Assembly: GCA_031213475.1 (NCBI GenBank)
Contig: JARUPZ010000019.1
Location: 7,614,870-7,678,869 of the forward strand
Direction: 5' to 3'
Length of the DNA: 64,000 nucleotides
Source of the DNA: Nereocystis luetkeana
Taxonomy: Eukaryota; Sar; Phaeophyceae; Laminariales; Laminariaceae
In this document: positions 1 through 11,279 of the stretch, one piece after another
Position numbering within the stretch: position 1 is the stretch's first letter
How the letters are laid out: each line of letters opens with the position of its first letter
The notes under the pieces: model-generated
Database searches by the model: none
Told to the model about the DNA's origin: nothing
The model's input: the letters and a program-made list of their open reading frames with translations, nothing else
Program-made: the position numbers and the translations under genes

Positions 1-2
1 GT

Positions 3-2640
3 CGCCACACGCGAGGGGTCAAAGTGGCAGCACGGATCCTTCTGGCAGGACCACATTCGGCAGGAAACGGGGAGATGTGGAATACGCTGATGGCCAAGTT
101 CTCCCCCGAAGACCACGTCGCGGTGTCCGCGGCGGCGACGACTGACTGCAGTTCTGGCGAGCACCACCGAGGGGGCTGATGGAAAAGCTCCCCCGTGGCG
201 CGCGGACTATGACTACACCTCTGAGACTATTTTCGACGTCATCATCTCCCGCATCTGGCCCCGGAAATGACGGCTAGCGGTGCGCGCAGCTGCAGTCCAT
301 CATCGACACCGAGATCGGGCGGGAGGACTTTGGCCTGGGCATGGCGGCCTTCTGGCGGAGAATCGTCGACGGACCGGACGCGTTCCCGCCAGAGTTTTGA
401 CGACTCTCCTTTCAGCCGAGCCTCGCCGCGTTGGGGGAAACGTTTAGGCCGCTTTAGAGGAGACTCGCCACCGCAGGGGTATGGGGCATTGGCGGCCGCG
501 GTTGGAGGAAGTCAACCGGGAGGTGAGGCATTTTGGCTTCGCTGTACCCGGAGGAGTGGAGGCTGCGAGGCTCAGGGCACAAAAACTACACGAGACGGAC
601 AACTGACTCGTTATCGCCGGTTGCTCTAACGCCTTTAACACCGTGAAAAGGACGGCGGTGCCTGCGGAGGTGGCCAACTGAGTACCAGCGCTCATGCCGT
701 TACGGGCCAAGTGCCATGGTACAAGACCAACTGGAGTATTGTTTTGGATGAACTACGGGGAGACCAAGACGATTGCTTCTAGCGGTGTCCTGCAGGGGGA
801 CCCCATGGGGCTGGTAACTTATGTCTGGAGTTGCGACCGGGGATTAAGCGTTTCAGAGATTAGTTCGAGGAGGAGGAGCGCAAGCCTTCGCGTGTATGGA
901 CGAGGTCTCTGCCGGGCTTTCGCGGGTCCAGGCCAACACGGCTAGAGCATTTGCCTTTCTCCAGCGAAAGCTAGACAACAACGGTATCGTAGTCAACCCC
1001 GCCAAGACCGTGGCGCTACCACCGGACGGTCACATCCCGACGGTGGAAGATATTCCCCCCCTGGAAAGCGTTCATGTCCGCACTGCAAAGGAAGCAGGGG
1101 TAACGGTGGTCGGTGTCCCGATTGGCACAGACAAACACGTGCTGGAACGAGCGATGGAGGTGGTGAAGGACGGAGGCGTGGACCGCCTTGCGTGCTGCCT
1201 CGCTAGCTTGCCGAACATGTTACCTCGAAAGGGTCTAGACACGAGGCCGCCCCTCGAAACATACAAAAGGGAAGACGACGGTGCACAGCAGGCGTACGAG
1301 AAAATCTTCGAGCTACCCAGCGCGGCCGAGGCACAGTCGTTTTTCCAGGTGAGGTGCCCGGACAATAAGCCACCAGTACAAATCTCACCAGCAAGCTCAA
1401 ACACGCCTCTCTACAGGGCGGGAAGGATAGGGCTGCCGTCGACAGAAACTAGGCGAATGTCTGTCTCTATTGGGAGCGGGGTCGAAATCCTGCGGGAGGT
1501 TCTGGCAGAGCTCACGGGCCCGTTAGGAGACCGAGCGAAGAGTAGGCTCCCTGAATCGAGCATCATTGCTCAGCTCGGAGGCAACTTGCTAGGTTCGAGA
1601 TACTTGGGGGGTACCGGATGAAGCAATGGCGGGCATCGTCCCTGAATTTTGGTTGGACTGAGGCCTAGGCACAGAGAGGTACCCGTCTCCAAGCCCCCCA
1701 GAGGTCGACTTGCTGGCTGTGCATGACTCGGACACCGCAATTTCACGGAAAGCCTGAGAGAAGTTGGGCAAGCTGGTCAACCAGGGCCGTCACCCTGCGC
1801 GCACAGCTTCTCTGCACCAGCTGCTGGAGACGGCACGCCCGCCGGGACTGGGCGATCTGCTGGGTGGGGAGCGAAACCTAGGCCTTCGTCAAGGCCCGCT
1901 ATAAGAGCATGGGACAGGAGCGACCTCATGCTTTTGGGGGGGGCAACGGACTTACTCCGCGTCATACCCGCAGCAAAGTTTGTGGGCATCGGAAGGCGCT
2001 TCATCGGGGTTGAGGAACACGTGGCAGTGAGGTGTGTCCTTGCTGAGATGTACAGTCGACGAGGACACCCGACACGCTCGCATCTGTCTTATAGTCGGTC
2101 GCAGGTGAGCCATTCACGGCAGGCAGGAACATGCGAATGGGCATAACCCTAAGAAGAGGAGGTCTTCGGGACGCTCCAAACCGGGAATGCAGGGATATAA
2201 ACCCATCCCGCTGGACGTTACACGTGCAGACCCACAAGCACAGGTATACCCGCGAGGAGGTGGTGCTGTCCACGATGGACCAACTGCCTCTACCTCCAGG
2301 CGCGCAAGCGTCAACACCACGACCATTCGGGACACGTGTCCCGAACGCAGCCACTAACTTGAGCGATGGAACGCTTCGGGCGCCTCCGGGTAGAGGGCAG
2401 CGAGTGTCGTCTGGGGGGGTGGGTGGCGAGGAGGGGGTGAAGGAACGCCTGCTACACATCGTCTCGGTGAACACACGGGTCGCGATTTCACGGTGGGCGT
2501 CGTGCTTCAAACTCCAGCTTAGGGATTATAAGGAAGCAACAAGGAGCTGGGCGGGGGGGGGCAGACCCACGCCGATGGCATGGGGATGGAGCCTGGACGC
2601 GGCTTTGGACTTGAGAGTAGAATTAGACGCGCATGTATGA
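3..2640 (+). pseudogene. Decayed reverse-transcriptase retroelement (element B), near full ORF
   Basis: Remnant of a long single-ORF retroelement protein, broken by many frameshifts and stops. Readable pieces in order are an N-terminal segment near 3-180 (ARILLAGPHSAGNGEMWNTL), a segment near 485-650 with EEVNREVRHFGFAVPGG and SNAFNTVKRTAV, the palm motif GVLQGDPMG near 780-810, the catalytic-motif-C region FACMDEV at 884-907, the following thumb-like stretch GIVVNPAKTVALPP near 985-1020, and a C-terminal block ending RPTPMAWGWSLDA near 2565-2600. In reverse transcriptases motif C normally reads Y/F-x-D-D; here the second Asp is Glu and the preceding Tyr is Cys, so the copy is dead even without its frameshifts. 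The longest intact piece is 896-1621. The family assignment rests on these motifs and on the 3' block recurring three more times in the window. The true 5' end lies outside the window. Confidence 0.8.
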
Positions 2641-3783
2641 CAAAAGGCAGGAGTGAAGACAACAAGTGAAGTAGGCAGAGCTCGTAGTAATACCGGTAAC
2701 TTGCCCCCTAGAAATACGAAAAATGTCCAAGTAATATCAACAAGGCAAACTCCTTGTACGACCTGGTTCCAGAAGAATGCATATAATTCCACCTTCGGCC
2801 AATAAAAACCCGCATGTTATACGGCATTTTTGCTAAACATTCAACACTAGAAAAGCCAGCCAGGCGTGTTTTTTCGTACTATATAAGCCATGCCGAAAAT
2901 CGTTTTCCAGCTCTACAGCAGTAAAAAAACAACGTGCAAAAGCGTGGAGTCGAAAAGTTCTGGCTGTCGCTGGATTCAGCTCGCTGGAAATAAAATTCCT
3001 CATTTTTTCGCCGGTCGCTGCGCGCAGCCGAGCAACCGCAAAAATCGAGAACAACGTCAAAGAAACATCGTCATACGAGTATTATCGTCATATTTTATCC
3101 CCACCCTTTCGTGTGCTGTGCTTCTGCTTCTTCACGTGTAACGCCGCTGTGTGCTGCATGACTTGTCATATGTGATACGTAGTCGGTACCCGCCGAGGTA
3201 GTCGAGGTAAAGCACTATTAATACTATTAATACTTTCGCGTAGTACGAGAGATCAGAAACCAGTACCAGGTATATACGTATATACCTGGTAGGAGCAAGG
3301 AGGCAACAGGCTAGCTAGGGCCATGTATGGGGGCACAATTCCGTCTCGCCGGAGAAATACGTAGAGTCCCTGGTATACGCGGGCAGCGCCCACGTATGAC
3401 ATGTATGCGTCAAAACTATGCACGCTTTTCGTACACGTATTGTTCTTATATTAGCGTATATCCATGCATGTCATTTCTTCATACATGCAAACTCCTATAA
3501 CCATAACAGCAAGCAGCAGCAGCCAAATATGTCAATAAGGAAGGCAAAAAAACGTGCGTTGTCAAGGGTGCAGACCCGAGTGTTCTATACTAAAGACAAT
3601 TAAATTGGTGTCAGCCAACAAAAGGCATGCCACGGCAAAGTTGTCATCTGTCGAGGTGTGAAGGTGCTCTCTCCTGTCCTCTTTGGCGGCAGCAGTGCGC
3701 GTCTATGTAGCAACACACCCTAACGATATACTTTGAATACTCTTCTCTTCGTATAGTGTACCATTAATAATACATAACAGGCA
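2641..3783. other. No gene recognised; palindromic TACCAGGTA/TACCTGGTA pair
   Basis: Short open frames here show no recognisable domain. The one structured item is an inverted pair near 3266-3292, TACCAGGTA followed by TACCTGGTA around a TATATACGTATATA centre, which can form a hairpin. Short TATTAATA motifs sit near 3216-3231. Confidence 0.5.
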
Positions 3784-3877
3784 CTTTAGACTGGACCGCA
3801 GTGCCGTTTTGGGGACAAACCAGTCAAATTTCAAGTAGTTTGTCCCCAAAACGGGACTGCGGTTCTAAAGGGGTTAA
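3784..3877. mobile_element. MITE-2 copy
   Basis: Near-palindrome of about 94 bp. The arms carry GACCGCAGTGCCGTTTTGGG and its complement CCCAAAACGGGACTGCGG, the centre has the AAATTTC-type core, and the right end is AAAGGGGTTAA. It belongs to the same family as about twenty other palindromes in the window. It has no coding capacity. Confidence 0.8.
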
Positions 3878-4051
3878 AGAGAGAGAGAAGAGGACCGACG
3901 AACACGACAGGGACGAAGAAGTCCATACGCACACAATCAAGATTACAGACAGGATGATAAAATGACAAAATGACAAGATAGACGGCCTCCTCGAAGTAGA
4001 AGGACGCCCATTCGCAGTTCGATAAGGTTGTCGCGTGCATAATAAATGACA

Positions 4052-5352
4052 CAAAAGCATCGTGTGTGTGTGTGTGTGTTCTTCACATTAAACCGTTCTT
4101 TCTACCCGTCGACATCCAGCACAACCAGTGTCCGTGCCGATTCTTCCATCCTAGAAGAGATACAAGTTCTGTGGTCACAAAGCTACGCCACAGAGATACT
4201 ACATTGCCACGTGTGCAGTGTGAACTGCAGTGGGCAATGCAAAGCCATGTCATCATACTAGATACGACAGGCACGACATACGCAATCTATGAAATAGTGA
4301 AACGAAAAGAAACAATCAAAGAGAAAACAAAAACAAGGTAGACAAGTCGAAAAAGAAGAAGAAGAAAAATGAAAGCAAAATCTAAGAGAAACAATCTGTC
4401 GTGCCCCCCCCCCCGCAGGCGAGGTGGCCTACACTTGAAAAAGAACGAGCTGGAAAAAAGAAGAAATAACAAAAAACACCACTGCTTGTGAACAGAGTAA
4501 GACAAAGAACCAAGGGGAAAGTAACAAGGAAAAATAACAAAGGGGAAATAACAGGCAGACCAAAGCCCAAAGCACCTTCTAGGTGGCGGCAGCAGCTTGT
4601 GGTACGAGTAGTATAGCCAGGTTCTCCCCGCTAATCCGCCTGGTACCTTGCTACCCAGACTGCCGTCTCCGCCCTGCGTTCGTCAACTATGCCCAGCCCC
4701 TTGGCGTCAGACAATACGAGCCGAGCAGAGCAGGTTCGTCTTCCAACCACGCCACACGGCTCCTTGAGTACGGCTTATCAATCAGAAAAGGAAGAGGAAG
4801 AGAAAAAATGAAATGAAAATCACGGAGAGTCAGCGCAAGAAAGAAAAAAAAACAAAACTAAAAGAGAAGACAAGGGAAGACCACGTTCGAGCCAGCTGCA
4901 CCAGTTGGTAGCACTAGTAGTATGGTCATATTCTACTTCCTAGTCGACTTGGTGCCTTGCTACCCTGTCTGCCATCTCCTTCCTACTTTCGTCTACCGCC
5001 GTTTCCCTTCTACCCCTCCTGTTCCCCCCCCTCTCCGCATTCACTCGGTCGGGCTTTATGCCACTTCTCCTGTTGCCCCCTCCCCCCCCGTTCCTTTGGG
5101 CACCATCCACGGCGGATGCGCGGCGCTGTCTACTCATCTCAGCCTCAGCCTCGTGCCACCTCACCATGAACCGTTCGGCTGCTTCAAGGATCCCCCGGTA
5201 CCACTTCCCCACCTTTTTGGCTGCAGTGGACCACAACGCGGTCTCAACTCCAAACACCAAGGGGGCAACTTCCGTTGACCCTTCGGTGGCTCGGAACTCC
5301 CTAAGGTCTTCGACTATGCATCTATGCCAAGTCTTACACTGTCCGCCGTAGA
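4052..5352 (-). mobile_element. LINE-A copy, 5'-truncated (3' ORF end plus 3' UTR)
   Basis: Minus-strand copy of the 3' part of a non-LTR retrotransposon. The upstream end (5352 down to about 4940) encodes the C-terminal region of the element protein with FGVETALWSTAAKKVGKWYR and LEAAERFMVRWHEAEAE, open for 169 aa. The rest, down to about 4062, is 3' UTR-like sequence ending in a (CA)n tail read as GT repeats at 4062-4079 on the plus strand. No RT domain is present, which fits the 5' truncation usual for target-primed reverse transcription. The last ~215 bp matches 25416-25628 with one visible mismatch. A C run (4406-4414) and A-rich stretches lie inside. Confidence 0.75.
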
Positions 5353-5965
5353 GTCGTCTAAATCGGTATACGAGTACCTGGTATACTATTATTAATAGAC
5401 GCCCACAGGCTGAGGCACGAGGCCAGACAATCGCTACAACAAACATCAAAACAAGTTAGTTGTTGTTGGGTGCAAATATGCAGCAGCTGAGTGTTGCATT
5501 ATTAGTATTGTAGTAAGTAGTCGTGGTTCACTTATCGCAGTATTGCAACAATGTCTGATGTATATATATACCTGGTATATACTATGCCTGGTGCCTGGTA
5601 AAATTAGCATTTTAGGTAGTCCCACTCGATGTCCCTAAATTTAAGAACCGTCTGTATAATTTATGAATTTATTAAGTGTCTTTACATTTCGGGACAAAGT
5701 GGTAGGTATAGGTGTAAGTTTGATGATGTACGCGTGAAGATGTCACGTCAAAGCTCGATCACCATCATCGTCATCTCACTACTGATTATACGAACAGTAT
5801 CTCCGCGAAGAACTTTGTTGTTGTTGTGCATCACGTCGTACGAACGAATGTTCTGTAACGACCCAGTAGTCTGAGAAATCAGGACGTCATGTCCCACTCG
5901 TCTCACTACGTATGTACTGGTACCTGGTATGTATGTACTGGTACCTGGTATGTATGTACTGGTGC
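5353..5965. other. No gene recognised; cluster of TACCTGGTA motifs
   Basis: There is no coding signal. TACCTGGTA or close variants occur near 5378, 5572, 5920, 5942 and 5963, the last three as part of a short tandem unit (TGTACTGGTACCTGGTATGTA) that leads directly into the TATG microsatellite. Confidence 0.5.
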
Positions 5966-6402
5966 CTGGTATGTATGTATGTATGTATGTATGTATGTAT
6001 GTATGTATGTATGTATGTATGTATGTATGTATGTATGTATGTATGTATGTATGTATGTATGTATGTATGTATGTATGTATGTATGTATGTATGTATGTAT
6101 GTATGTATGTATGTATGTATGTATGTATGTATGTATGTATGTATGTATGTATGTATGTATGTATGTATGTATGTATGTATGTATGTATGTATGTATGTAT
6201 GTATGTATGTATGTATGTATGTATGTATGTATGTATGTATGTATGTATGTATGTGTGTATGTATGTATGTATGTATGTATGTATGTATGTATGTATGTAT
6301 GTATGTATGTATGTATGTATGTATGTATGTATGTATGTATGTATGTATGTATGTATGTATGTATGTATGTATGTATGTATGTATGTATGTATGTATGTAT
6401 GG
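5966..6402. repeat. (TATG)n microsatellite, ~440 bp
   Basis: About 109 nearly pure tetranucleotide units with one visible interruption (GTGT near 6253). The array is open in several frames only because the 4-bp unit lacks stops, so those frames are not genes. It abuts family T copy 1 at 6403, and that family's own junctions carry short TATGTATG runs. Confidence 0.98.
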
Positions 6403-7292
6403 ACAAGGCGCTACGCTCCACGGGCGGCCTACGCCGCCCGCTACGCTCGCTCAGGAAGGAAAAAAGTAGACGAAATTATGCGAAGCGAACAGAGGTCCAC
6501 GATTGAGTTTAGTTTTTTCAAGGATCGTAATTGCAAACCGGCGACTTGATAATGCCAAGAGTCCCGCCGCCATGCTTCAGGAAAAAACAGCTCCGACATC
6601 AGCTTGGATGCCACATATTATACGCTTCGCGTCGCGGATGTCGTACGTACGTACATACACCCCAGGTAGGGTACTACTGTCTGTACCTATTTTCTTCTCT
6701 CGATATGCTTTACCTGGTATGTCTGTACTGTATGTACGAAGAAAGCGAAAGCACGACACAGCAGCAAAAACGATGAAAATGAAACCGAAAACTCGGAAAG
6801 GAAAAAAAATCCCCGTCCCTTCTCGTGAAATATTTTTCTGCCTGATTGGAACACACCTTACACCCGGTCGAAAAGAAGAAAAGAAACAAATCGCACAGAA
6901 GAGCTTCTCTCTCAGCCTCGTACGCCGCCCGCCCCTCTCGCGACCACCTCGCTACCGATTCGGTCCGGGTAAAGCTTTTATCACTCTCTGCCACAATCAG
7001 CCCCGTCGCCCGCCTCGCGTGAAGCCCAGTGCTCACCGTGGCCGTTGTTCGCCAGCTCGATAACGTTGGTGTTCAAACTGCACACCTCCCTCTTTCAACC
7101 TCAGCCTGGTCGCAAAAATAAGCACCGCTTGAATATTATCTTGCCCCCCCGAACGAACTTTATAACTCGTACATACTCTATCAACAATCATAAATCGAAG
7201 CCAGACAAAGCCCGTTCATGCATCCCTCGTGTCTCGAGGCACACGCGACGCCTAGGCACGAAAGCGGCGACCGCGCTCCTTGCAACCCCCCC
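6403..7292 (+). repeat. Family T repeat, copy 1 (3'-shortened)
   Basis: First of three direct tandem copies of a non-coding repeat. It starts ACAAGGCGCTACGCTCC, followed by a GC hairpin (GGGCGGC, loop CTAC, GCCGCCC). It then runs through AGAGGTCCACGATTGAGTTT, CCCCAGGTAGGGTACTACTG, CGATTCGGTCCGGGTAAAGC and the CTCGAGGCACACGCGACGCC block. It stops at a C run near 7290 and lacks the final ~250 bp found in copies 2-4. Open frames differ between copies because of indels, so I do not regard it as coding. Confidence 0.9.
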
Positions 7293-8412
7293 TCGCTCCG
7301 CGGGCGGCCTACGCCGCCCGCTACGCTCGCTCAGGAAGGAGAAAGTACATGAAATTATGCGAAGCGAACAGAGGTCCACGATTGAGTTTAGTGTTTTCAA
7401 GGATCGTAATTGCAAACCGGCGACTTGATAATGCCAAGAGTCCCGCCGTCATTCAGGAAAAAACAGCTCCGACGTCAGCTTGGATGCCACATATACGCTT
7501 CGCGTCGCGGATGTCGTACGTACGTACATACACCCCAGGTAGGGTACTACTGTCTGTACTTATTTTCTTCTCTCGATATGCTCTATGTCTGTACTGTATG
7601 TACGAAGAAAGCGAAAGCACAGCACGGCACAGCAGCAAAAACAATGAAAATGAAACCGCAAACTCGGAAAGGAAAAAAAATCCCCGCCCCTTCACGTGCA
7701 ATATTTTTCTGCCTGATTGGAACACCTTACACCCGGTCGAAAAGAAGAAAAGAAAAAGACGCATTCTCTCTCAGCCTCGTACGCCGCCGTACGCCGCCCG
7801 CCCCTCTCGCGACCACCTCGCTACCGATTCGGTCCGGGTGAAGCTTTTATCACTCTCTGCCACAATCAGCCCCGTCGCCCACCCCGCGTGAAGCCCGGTG
7901 CTCACCGTGGCCGTCGTTCGCCAGCTCGATAACGTTGGTGTTCAAACTGCACACCTCCCTCTTTCAACTTTAGCGTGGCCGCAAAAATAAGCACCACTTG
8001 AATATTATCTTGCCCTCCCGAACGACCTTTATAAAATCGTACATACTCTATCAACAATCATAAATCAAAGGCAGACAAAGCCCGTTCATGCATCCTCGTG
8101 TCTCGAGGCACACGCGACGCCTAGGTACGAAAGCAGCGACCGCGCTCATTGCAACCCCCCCTCTACCCGCCAGCACCCGCTGGCACCCGCGACGGTGCCG
8201 GGTCCTCCCGCGATGCCGTGCTCGGAGAACACGCACGCACACGGAACGAAAGAAGAAAAAAGGAAGAAATGACCGAGAAAACAAAGAACTGCTTGCTGGA
8301 AAGGTCCGGCAAGTAATGAAAGGAGGCGGTTTGGAAGTGGGAGCTCTGAGAGGCCAGGGATGCACCAACCGAGCACGCTCAGGGGTTGTGATCTAAGTAT
8401 GTAGTTCTATGT
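7293..8412 (+). repeat. Family T repeat, copy 2
   Basis: Full-length tandem copy joined to copy 1 at the GC hairpin (7299-7322). It carries the terminal block missing from copy 1: CACCCGCTGGCACCCGCGAC, CGGAGAACACGCACGCACAC, and the end CTCAGGGGTTGTGATCTAAG, followed by TATGTAGTTCTATGTATG. Small indels relative to copies 1 and 3 break all shared reading frames. Confidence 0.9.
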
Positions 8413-8420
8413 ATGCATGT

Positions 8421-9570
8421 ACAAGGCGCTTCGCTCCGCGGGCGGCCTACGCCGCCCGCTACGCTCGCTCAGTAAGGAAAAAAGTGCATCAAATTATGCG
8501 AAGCGAATAGAGGTCCACGATTGAGTTTAGTGTTTTCATGGATCGTAATAATTGTAAACCGGCGACTTGATAATGCCAAGAGTCCCGCCGCCATGCTTCA
8601 GGAAAAAACAGCTCCGACGTCACAGCTTGGATGCCACATATACGCTTCGCGTCGCGGATGTCGTACGTACGTACATACACCCCAGGTAGGGTACTACTGT
8701 CTGTACTTATTTTCTTCTCTCGATATGCTCTATGTCTGTACTGTATGTACGAAGAAAGCGAAAGCACAGCACGGCACAGCAGCAAAAACAATGAAAACGA
8801 AACCAAAAACTCGGAAAGGAAAAAAACCCCCGTCCCCTCTCGTGCAGTAATGTTCTGCCTGATTGGAACACCTTACACCCGATCGATAAGAAGAAAAGAA
8901 AAAAATCGCACAGAACAGCTTCTCTCTCAGCCTCGTACGCCGCCCGCCCCTCTCGCGACCACCTCGCTACCGATTCGGTCCGGGTAAAGCTTATATCACT
9001 CTCTGCCACAATCAGCCCCGTCGCCCGCCTCGCGTGAAGCCCGGTGCTCACCGTGGCCGTCGTTCGCCAGCTCGATAACGTTGGTGTTCAAACTGCACAC
9101 CTCCCTCTTTCAACTTCAGCGTGGCCGCAAAAATAAGCACCGCTTGAATATTATCTTGCCCTCCTGAACGACCTTTATAAAATCGTACATACTCTATCAA
9201 CAATCATAAATCGAAGCCAGACAAAGCCCGTTCATGCATCCCTCGTGTCTCGAGGCACACGCGACGCCTAGGCACGAAAGCGGCGACCGCGCTCCTTGCA
9301 GCCCCCCCTCTACCCGCCAGCACCCGCTGGCACCCGCGACGGTGCCGGGTCCTCCCGCGATGCCGTGCTCGGAGAACACGCACGCACACGAAACGAAAGA
9401 AGAAAAAAGGAAGAAATGACCGAGAAAACAAAGAACTGCTTGCTGGAAAGGTCCGGCAAGTAATGAAAGGAGGCGGTTTGGAAGTGGGAGCTCTGAGAGG
9501 CCAGGGATGCACCAACCGAGCACGCTCAGGGGTTGTGATCCAAGTATGTAGTTCTAATGTAGTTCTATGT
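8421..9570 (+). repeat. Family T repeat, copy 3
   Basis: Most complete direct copy, about 1.15 kb, from ACAAGGCGCTTCGCTCCGCG to GGGGTTGTGATCCAAGTATG and a duplicated TAGTTCTAATG. It is followed by a short (TATG)n run and the poly-T end of a SINE at 9594. The arrangement (hairpin start, TATG-rich end) is the same as in the other copies. Confidence 0.9.
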
Positions 9571-9593
9571 ATGTATGTATGTATGTATATATG

Positions 9594-9940
9594 TTTTTTT
9601 TTTTTTTTTTTTTTTTTCATCCCATTCATTATCTTCGCACATCTTCTCTCTCTCCTTCCAACTCGTAACTCAGATCCGGGGTCATATAGCAGGCTCTTCT
9701 CCCCCCTTCCCGCTACGGTACGTGCCTTCATTTTTTATCGCGAGAAGATTTCAGCATTTTCTTCCCTCGTCGACTCGCATCGAATTGTGCCTACCCACGC
9801 TGCAAGGCGCTCTCAACAATTGAATCCTTTTTTTTTATTTTTGCAAATAAAGTCAAAGTCCGACCCTCCTGGGGCTCGAACCCAGGACTCAAACAAGTAG
9901 AATTCGAGGTTAACCACTTGAACCACCGGGGCGACCGGCG
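9594..9940 (-). mobile_element. SINE-1 copy 1 (tRNA-derived)
   Basis: Minus-strand SINE. The head at 9940-9850 has a tRNA-like D-arm/A-box (GGTGGTTCAAGTGGTTAACC) and a T-arm/B-box (CTGGGTTCGAGCCCCAG, a 5-bp stem closing a 7-nt loop). The body runs through GTTGAGAGCGCCTTGCAGCG, GAGTCGACGAGGGAAG and AAGGCACGTACCGTAGCGGG. It ends in an A-tail read as 24 T at 9594-9617. The anticodon arm is degenerate, so no parent tRNA is assigned. Confidence 0.92.
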
Positions 9941-9947
9941 TCGTATG

Positions 9948-9969
9948 TATGTATGTATGTATGTATGTA
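9948..9969. repeat. Short (TATG)n microsatellite
   Basis: Five to six TATG units immediately beyond the head of SINE-1 copy 1. Together with the TATG run at 9566-9590, TATG repeats flank both sides of this SINE, consistent with insertion into a pre-existing TATG tract. Confidence 0.85.
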
Positions 9970-10579
9970 TACGCACTGCTTGTTTTTGCTGCCGATGCCG
10001 CTGCTGCTGTCTGTTGTTGCGGTTGTCATACGCACTGTGCTGTGTACAAAAGGAGTGGATACGAGCATATACACTGGAACTCTGCTACACCATGAAATAA
10101 TAATGTAATAATGTAATAATAATATCAAGGCAGAGGATTATTTCGCTGTGTGTGGTGAATACATTTGATTTCTATTAATACAACACCCGGAGGGGACGAG
10201 ACATAATATGTGCGGGCACGATATTGTGTTTATACTTATTTATCGTACAAATATACTGGTATGCTTTTAATATGATTGATGTGTATATATGTATGTACAG
10301 AGCCACCCGAGAGGCTGCATATGTATACACATACATATACTTCTTCTTTTCTTGTTGTGTTTGTTGGTGACACACAGGCCCTCTTGCTGCAAAACCGGTA
10401 CCTTATACCTCGTGCAGCAACAACAACACCCTGACTGCCTGCCTTGCTCCCCTCTCAAGTTCCTTCCTTTATTGCTATACAATCGCGAAAAAATAAATCA
10501 AAATGTCAACACAAAGATTATTATATTATTTATACTATAATACCTCCTACTATTAATACGTACTATTAATGTCAATACT

Positions 10580-10687
10580 TTACGGGGGACCATAGTTAAT
10601 AGGACCAAATATAGGTGGTAAAAATGGTTAAATATATAGATTATTATGCATACCATAGGTCCTGTTAACTATGGTCACCCGTAATAT
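10580..10687 (+). mobile_element. MITE-1 copy 1 (subfamily A)
   Basis: Terminal inverted repeats TACGGGGGACCATAGTTAAT and its complement ending GGTCACCCGTAATA. The asymmetric internal AAATAT...GGTAAAAATGG defines the orientation. Confidence 0.92.
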
Positions 10688-10689
10688 TA

Positions 10690-11085
10690 TTATACGTTCA
10701 CCAACACACCGTTGGTCCCTTCGTCTCAACGATGCACATGAAACCTCGGCAAGTAATTCTTGATGGGGAAAGCTATTTATTAACAGAAAAGTGTACACGT
10801 CAGTCACCGGATTCACTAATTATCTACCGACTGTAAAAGACAGGCCCAGATGTGCTTTCAACTGAATTTCTGCTTCTTTCACTAGAAAACATGACCAATT
10901 TTAACAGCGTCGGTGAAACAACCATGAAAAATGGTGTGTAAAACTGTGTAAACTAAACTACATGTAAACCGAAGGGCGAATCGCAAAGGGAGAAAAACCC
11001 TCTCATCAATGACAAGAGATACATACATACGAAGAAAAAAATTGTCTTTCGCTTTGCCTGGCCAGGAACATACCGGTAGCGGCAG
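10690..11085. other. No gene recognised
   Basis: Low-GC sequence without an interpretable frame or known repeat from this window. Confidence 0.4.
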
Positions 11086-11090
<5 letters not shown>

Positions 11091-11146
<56 letters not shown>

Positions 11147-11275
11147 TAGGAGTAGCAGCAGTAGCAACAGCAGGAGGAGCAGTAGCAGCAACAGCAGGAG
11201 CAGCAGCAGCAGCAGCATAGCGGCAGCAGCTGCAGCAGCAGCAGCGGGAGTAGCAGCAGCAGCAAGCAGCACGTG
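11091..11275. repeat. (CAG)n-type trinucleotide repeat, partly degenerate
   Basis: A pure CAG core at about 11093-11142 is followed by CAG/GAG/TAG variants to about 11275. The array is open in two minus-strand frames as poly-Leu and poly-Cys, but stops from TAG variants and the absence of any flanking domain argue against coding. Confidence 0.9.
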
Positions 11276-11279
11276 GATT

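Noticed and set aside
4580..4690. Separate gene in the repeated CTGGTACCTTGCTACC region
   Set aside because: The same words recur at 4950, 29830 and 30240 and, inverted, at 47320 and 47890; they belong to the LINE-A 3' part.
5889..6549. Long open frames of Tyr/Val/Cys/Met and Ile/His/Thr/Tyr repeats, up to 206 codons
   Set aside because: They are translations of the TATG microsatellite, which lacks stops in these frames on both strands.
6503..9051. Similar frames in each family T copy (for example with RTYTPGRVLLSV)
   Set aside because: They recur only because the DNA recurs; indels put them in different frames and lengths in each copy, with no sign of frame conservation.
9204..9900. Frames joining family T and SINE sequence
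   Set aside because: They cross two unrelated repeats and an A/T tail.
9850..9940. Functional tRNA gene in the SINE head
   Set aside because: A- and B-box-like blocks exist, but the acceptor stem does not pair well and the anticodon arm is irregular; the same sequence is repeated nine times with an A-tail.
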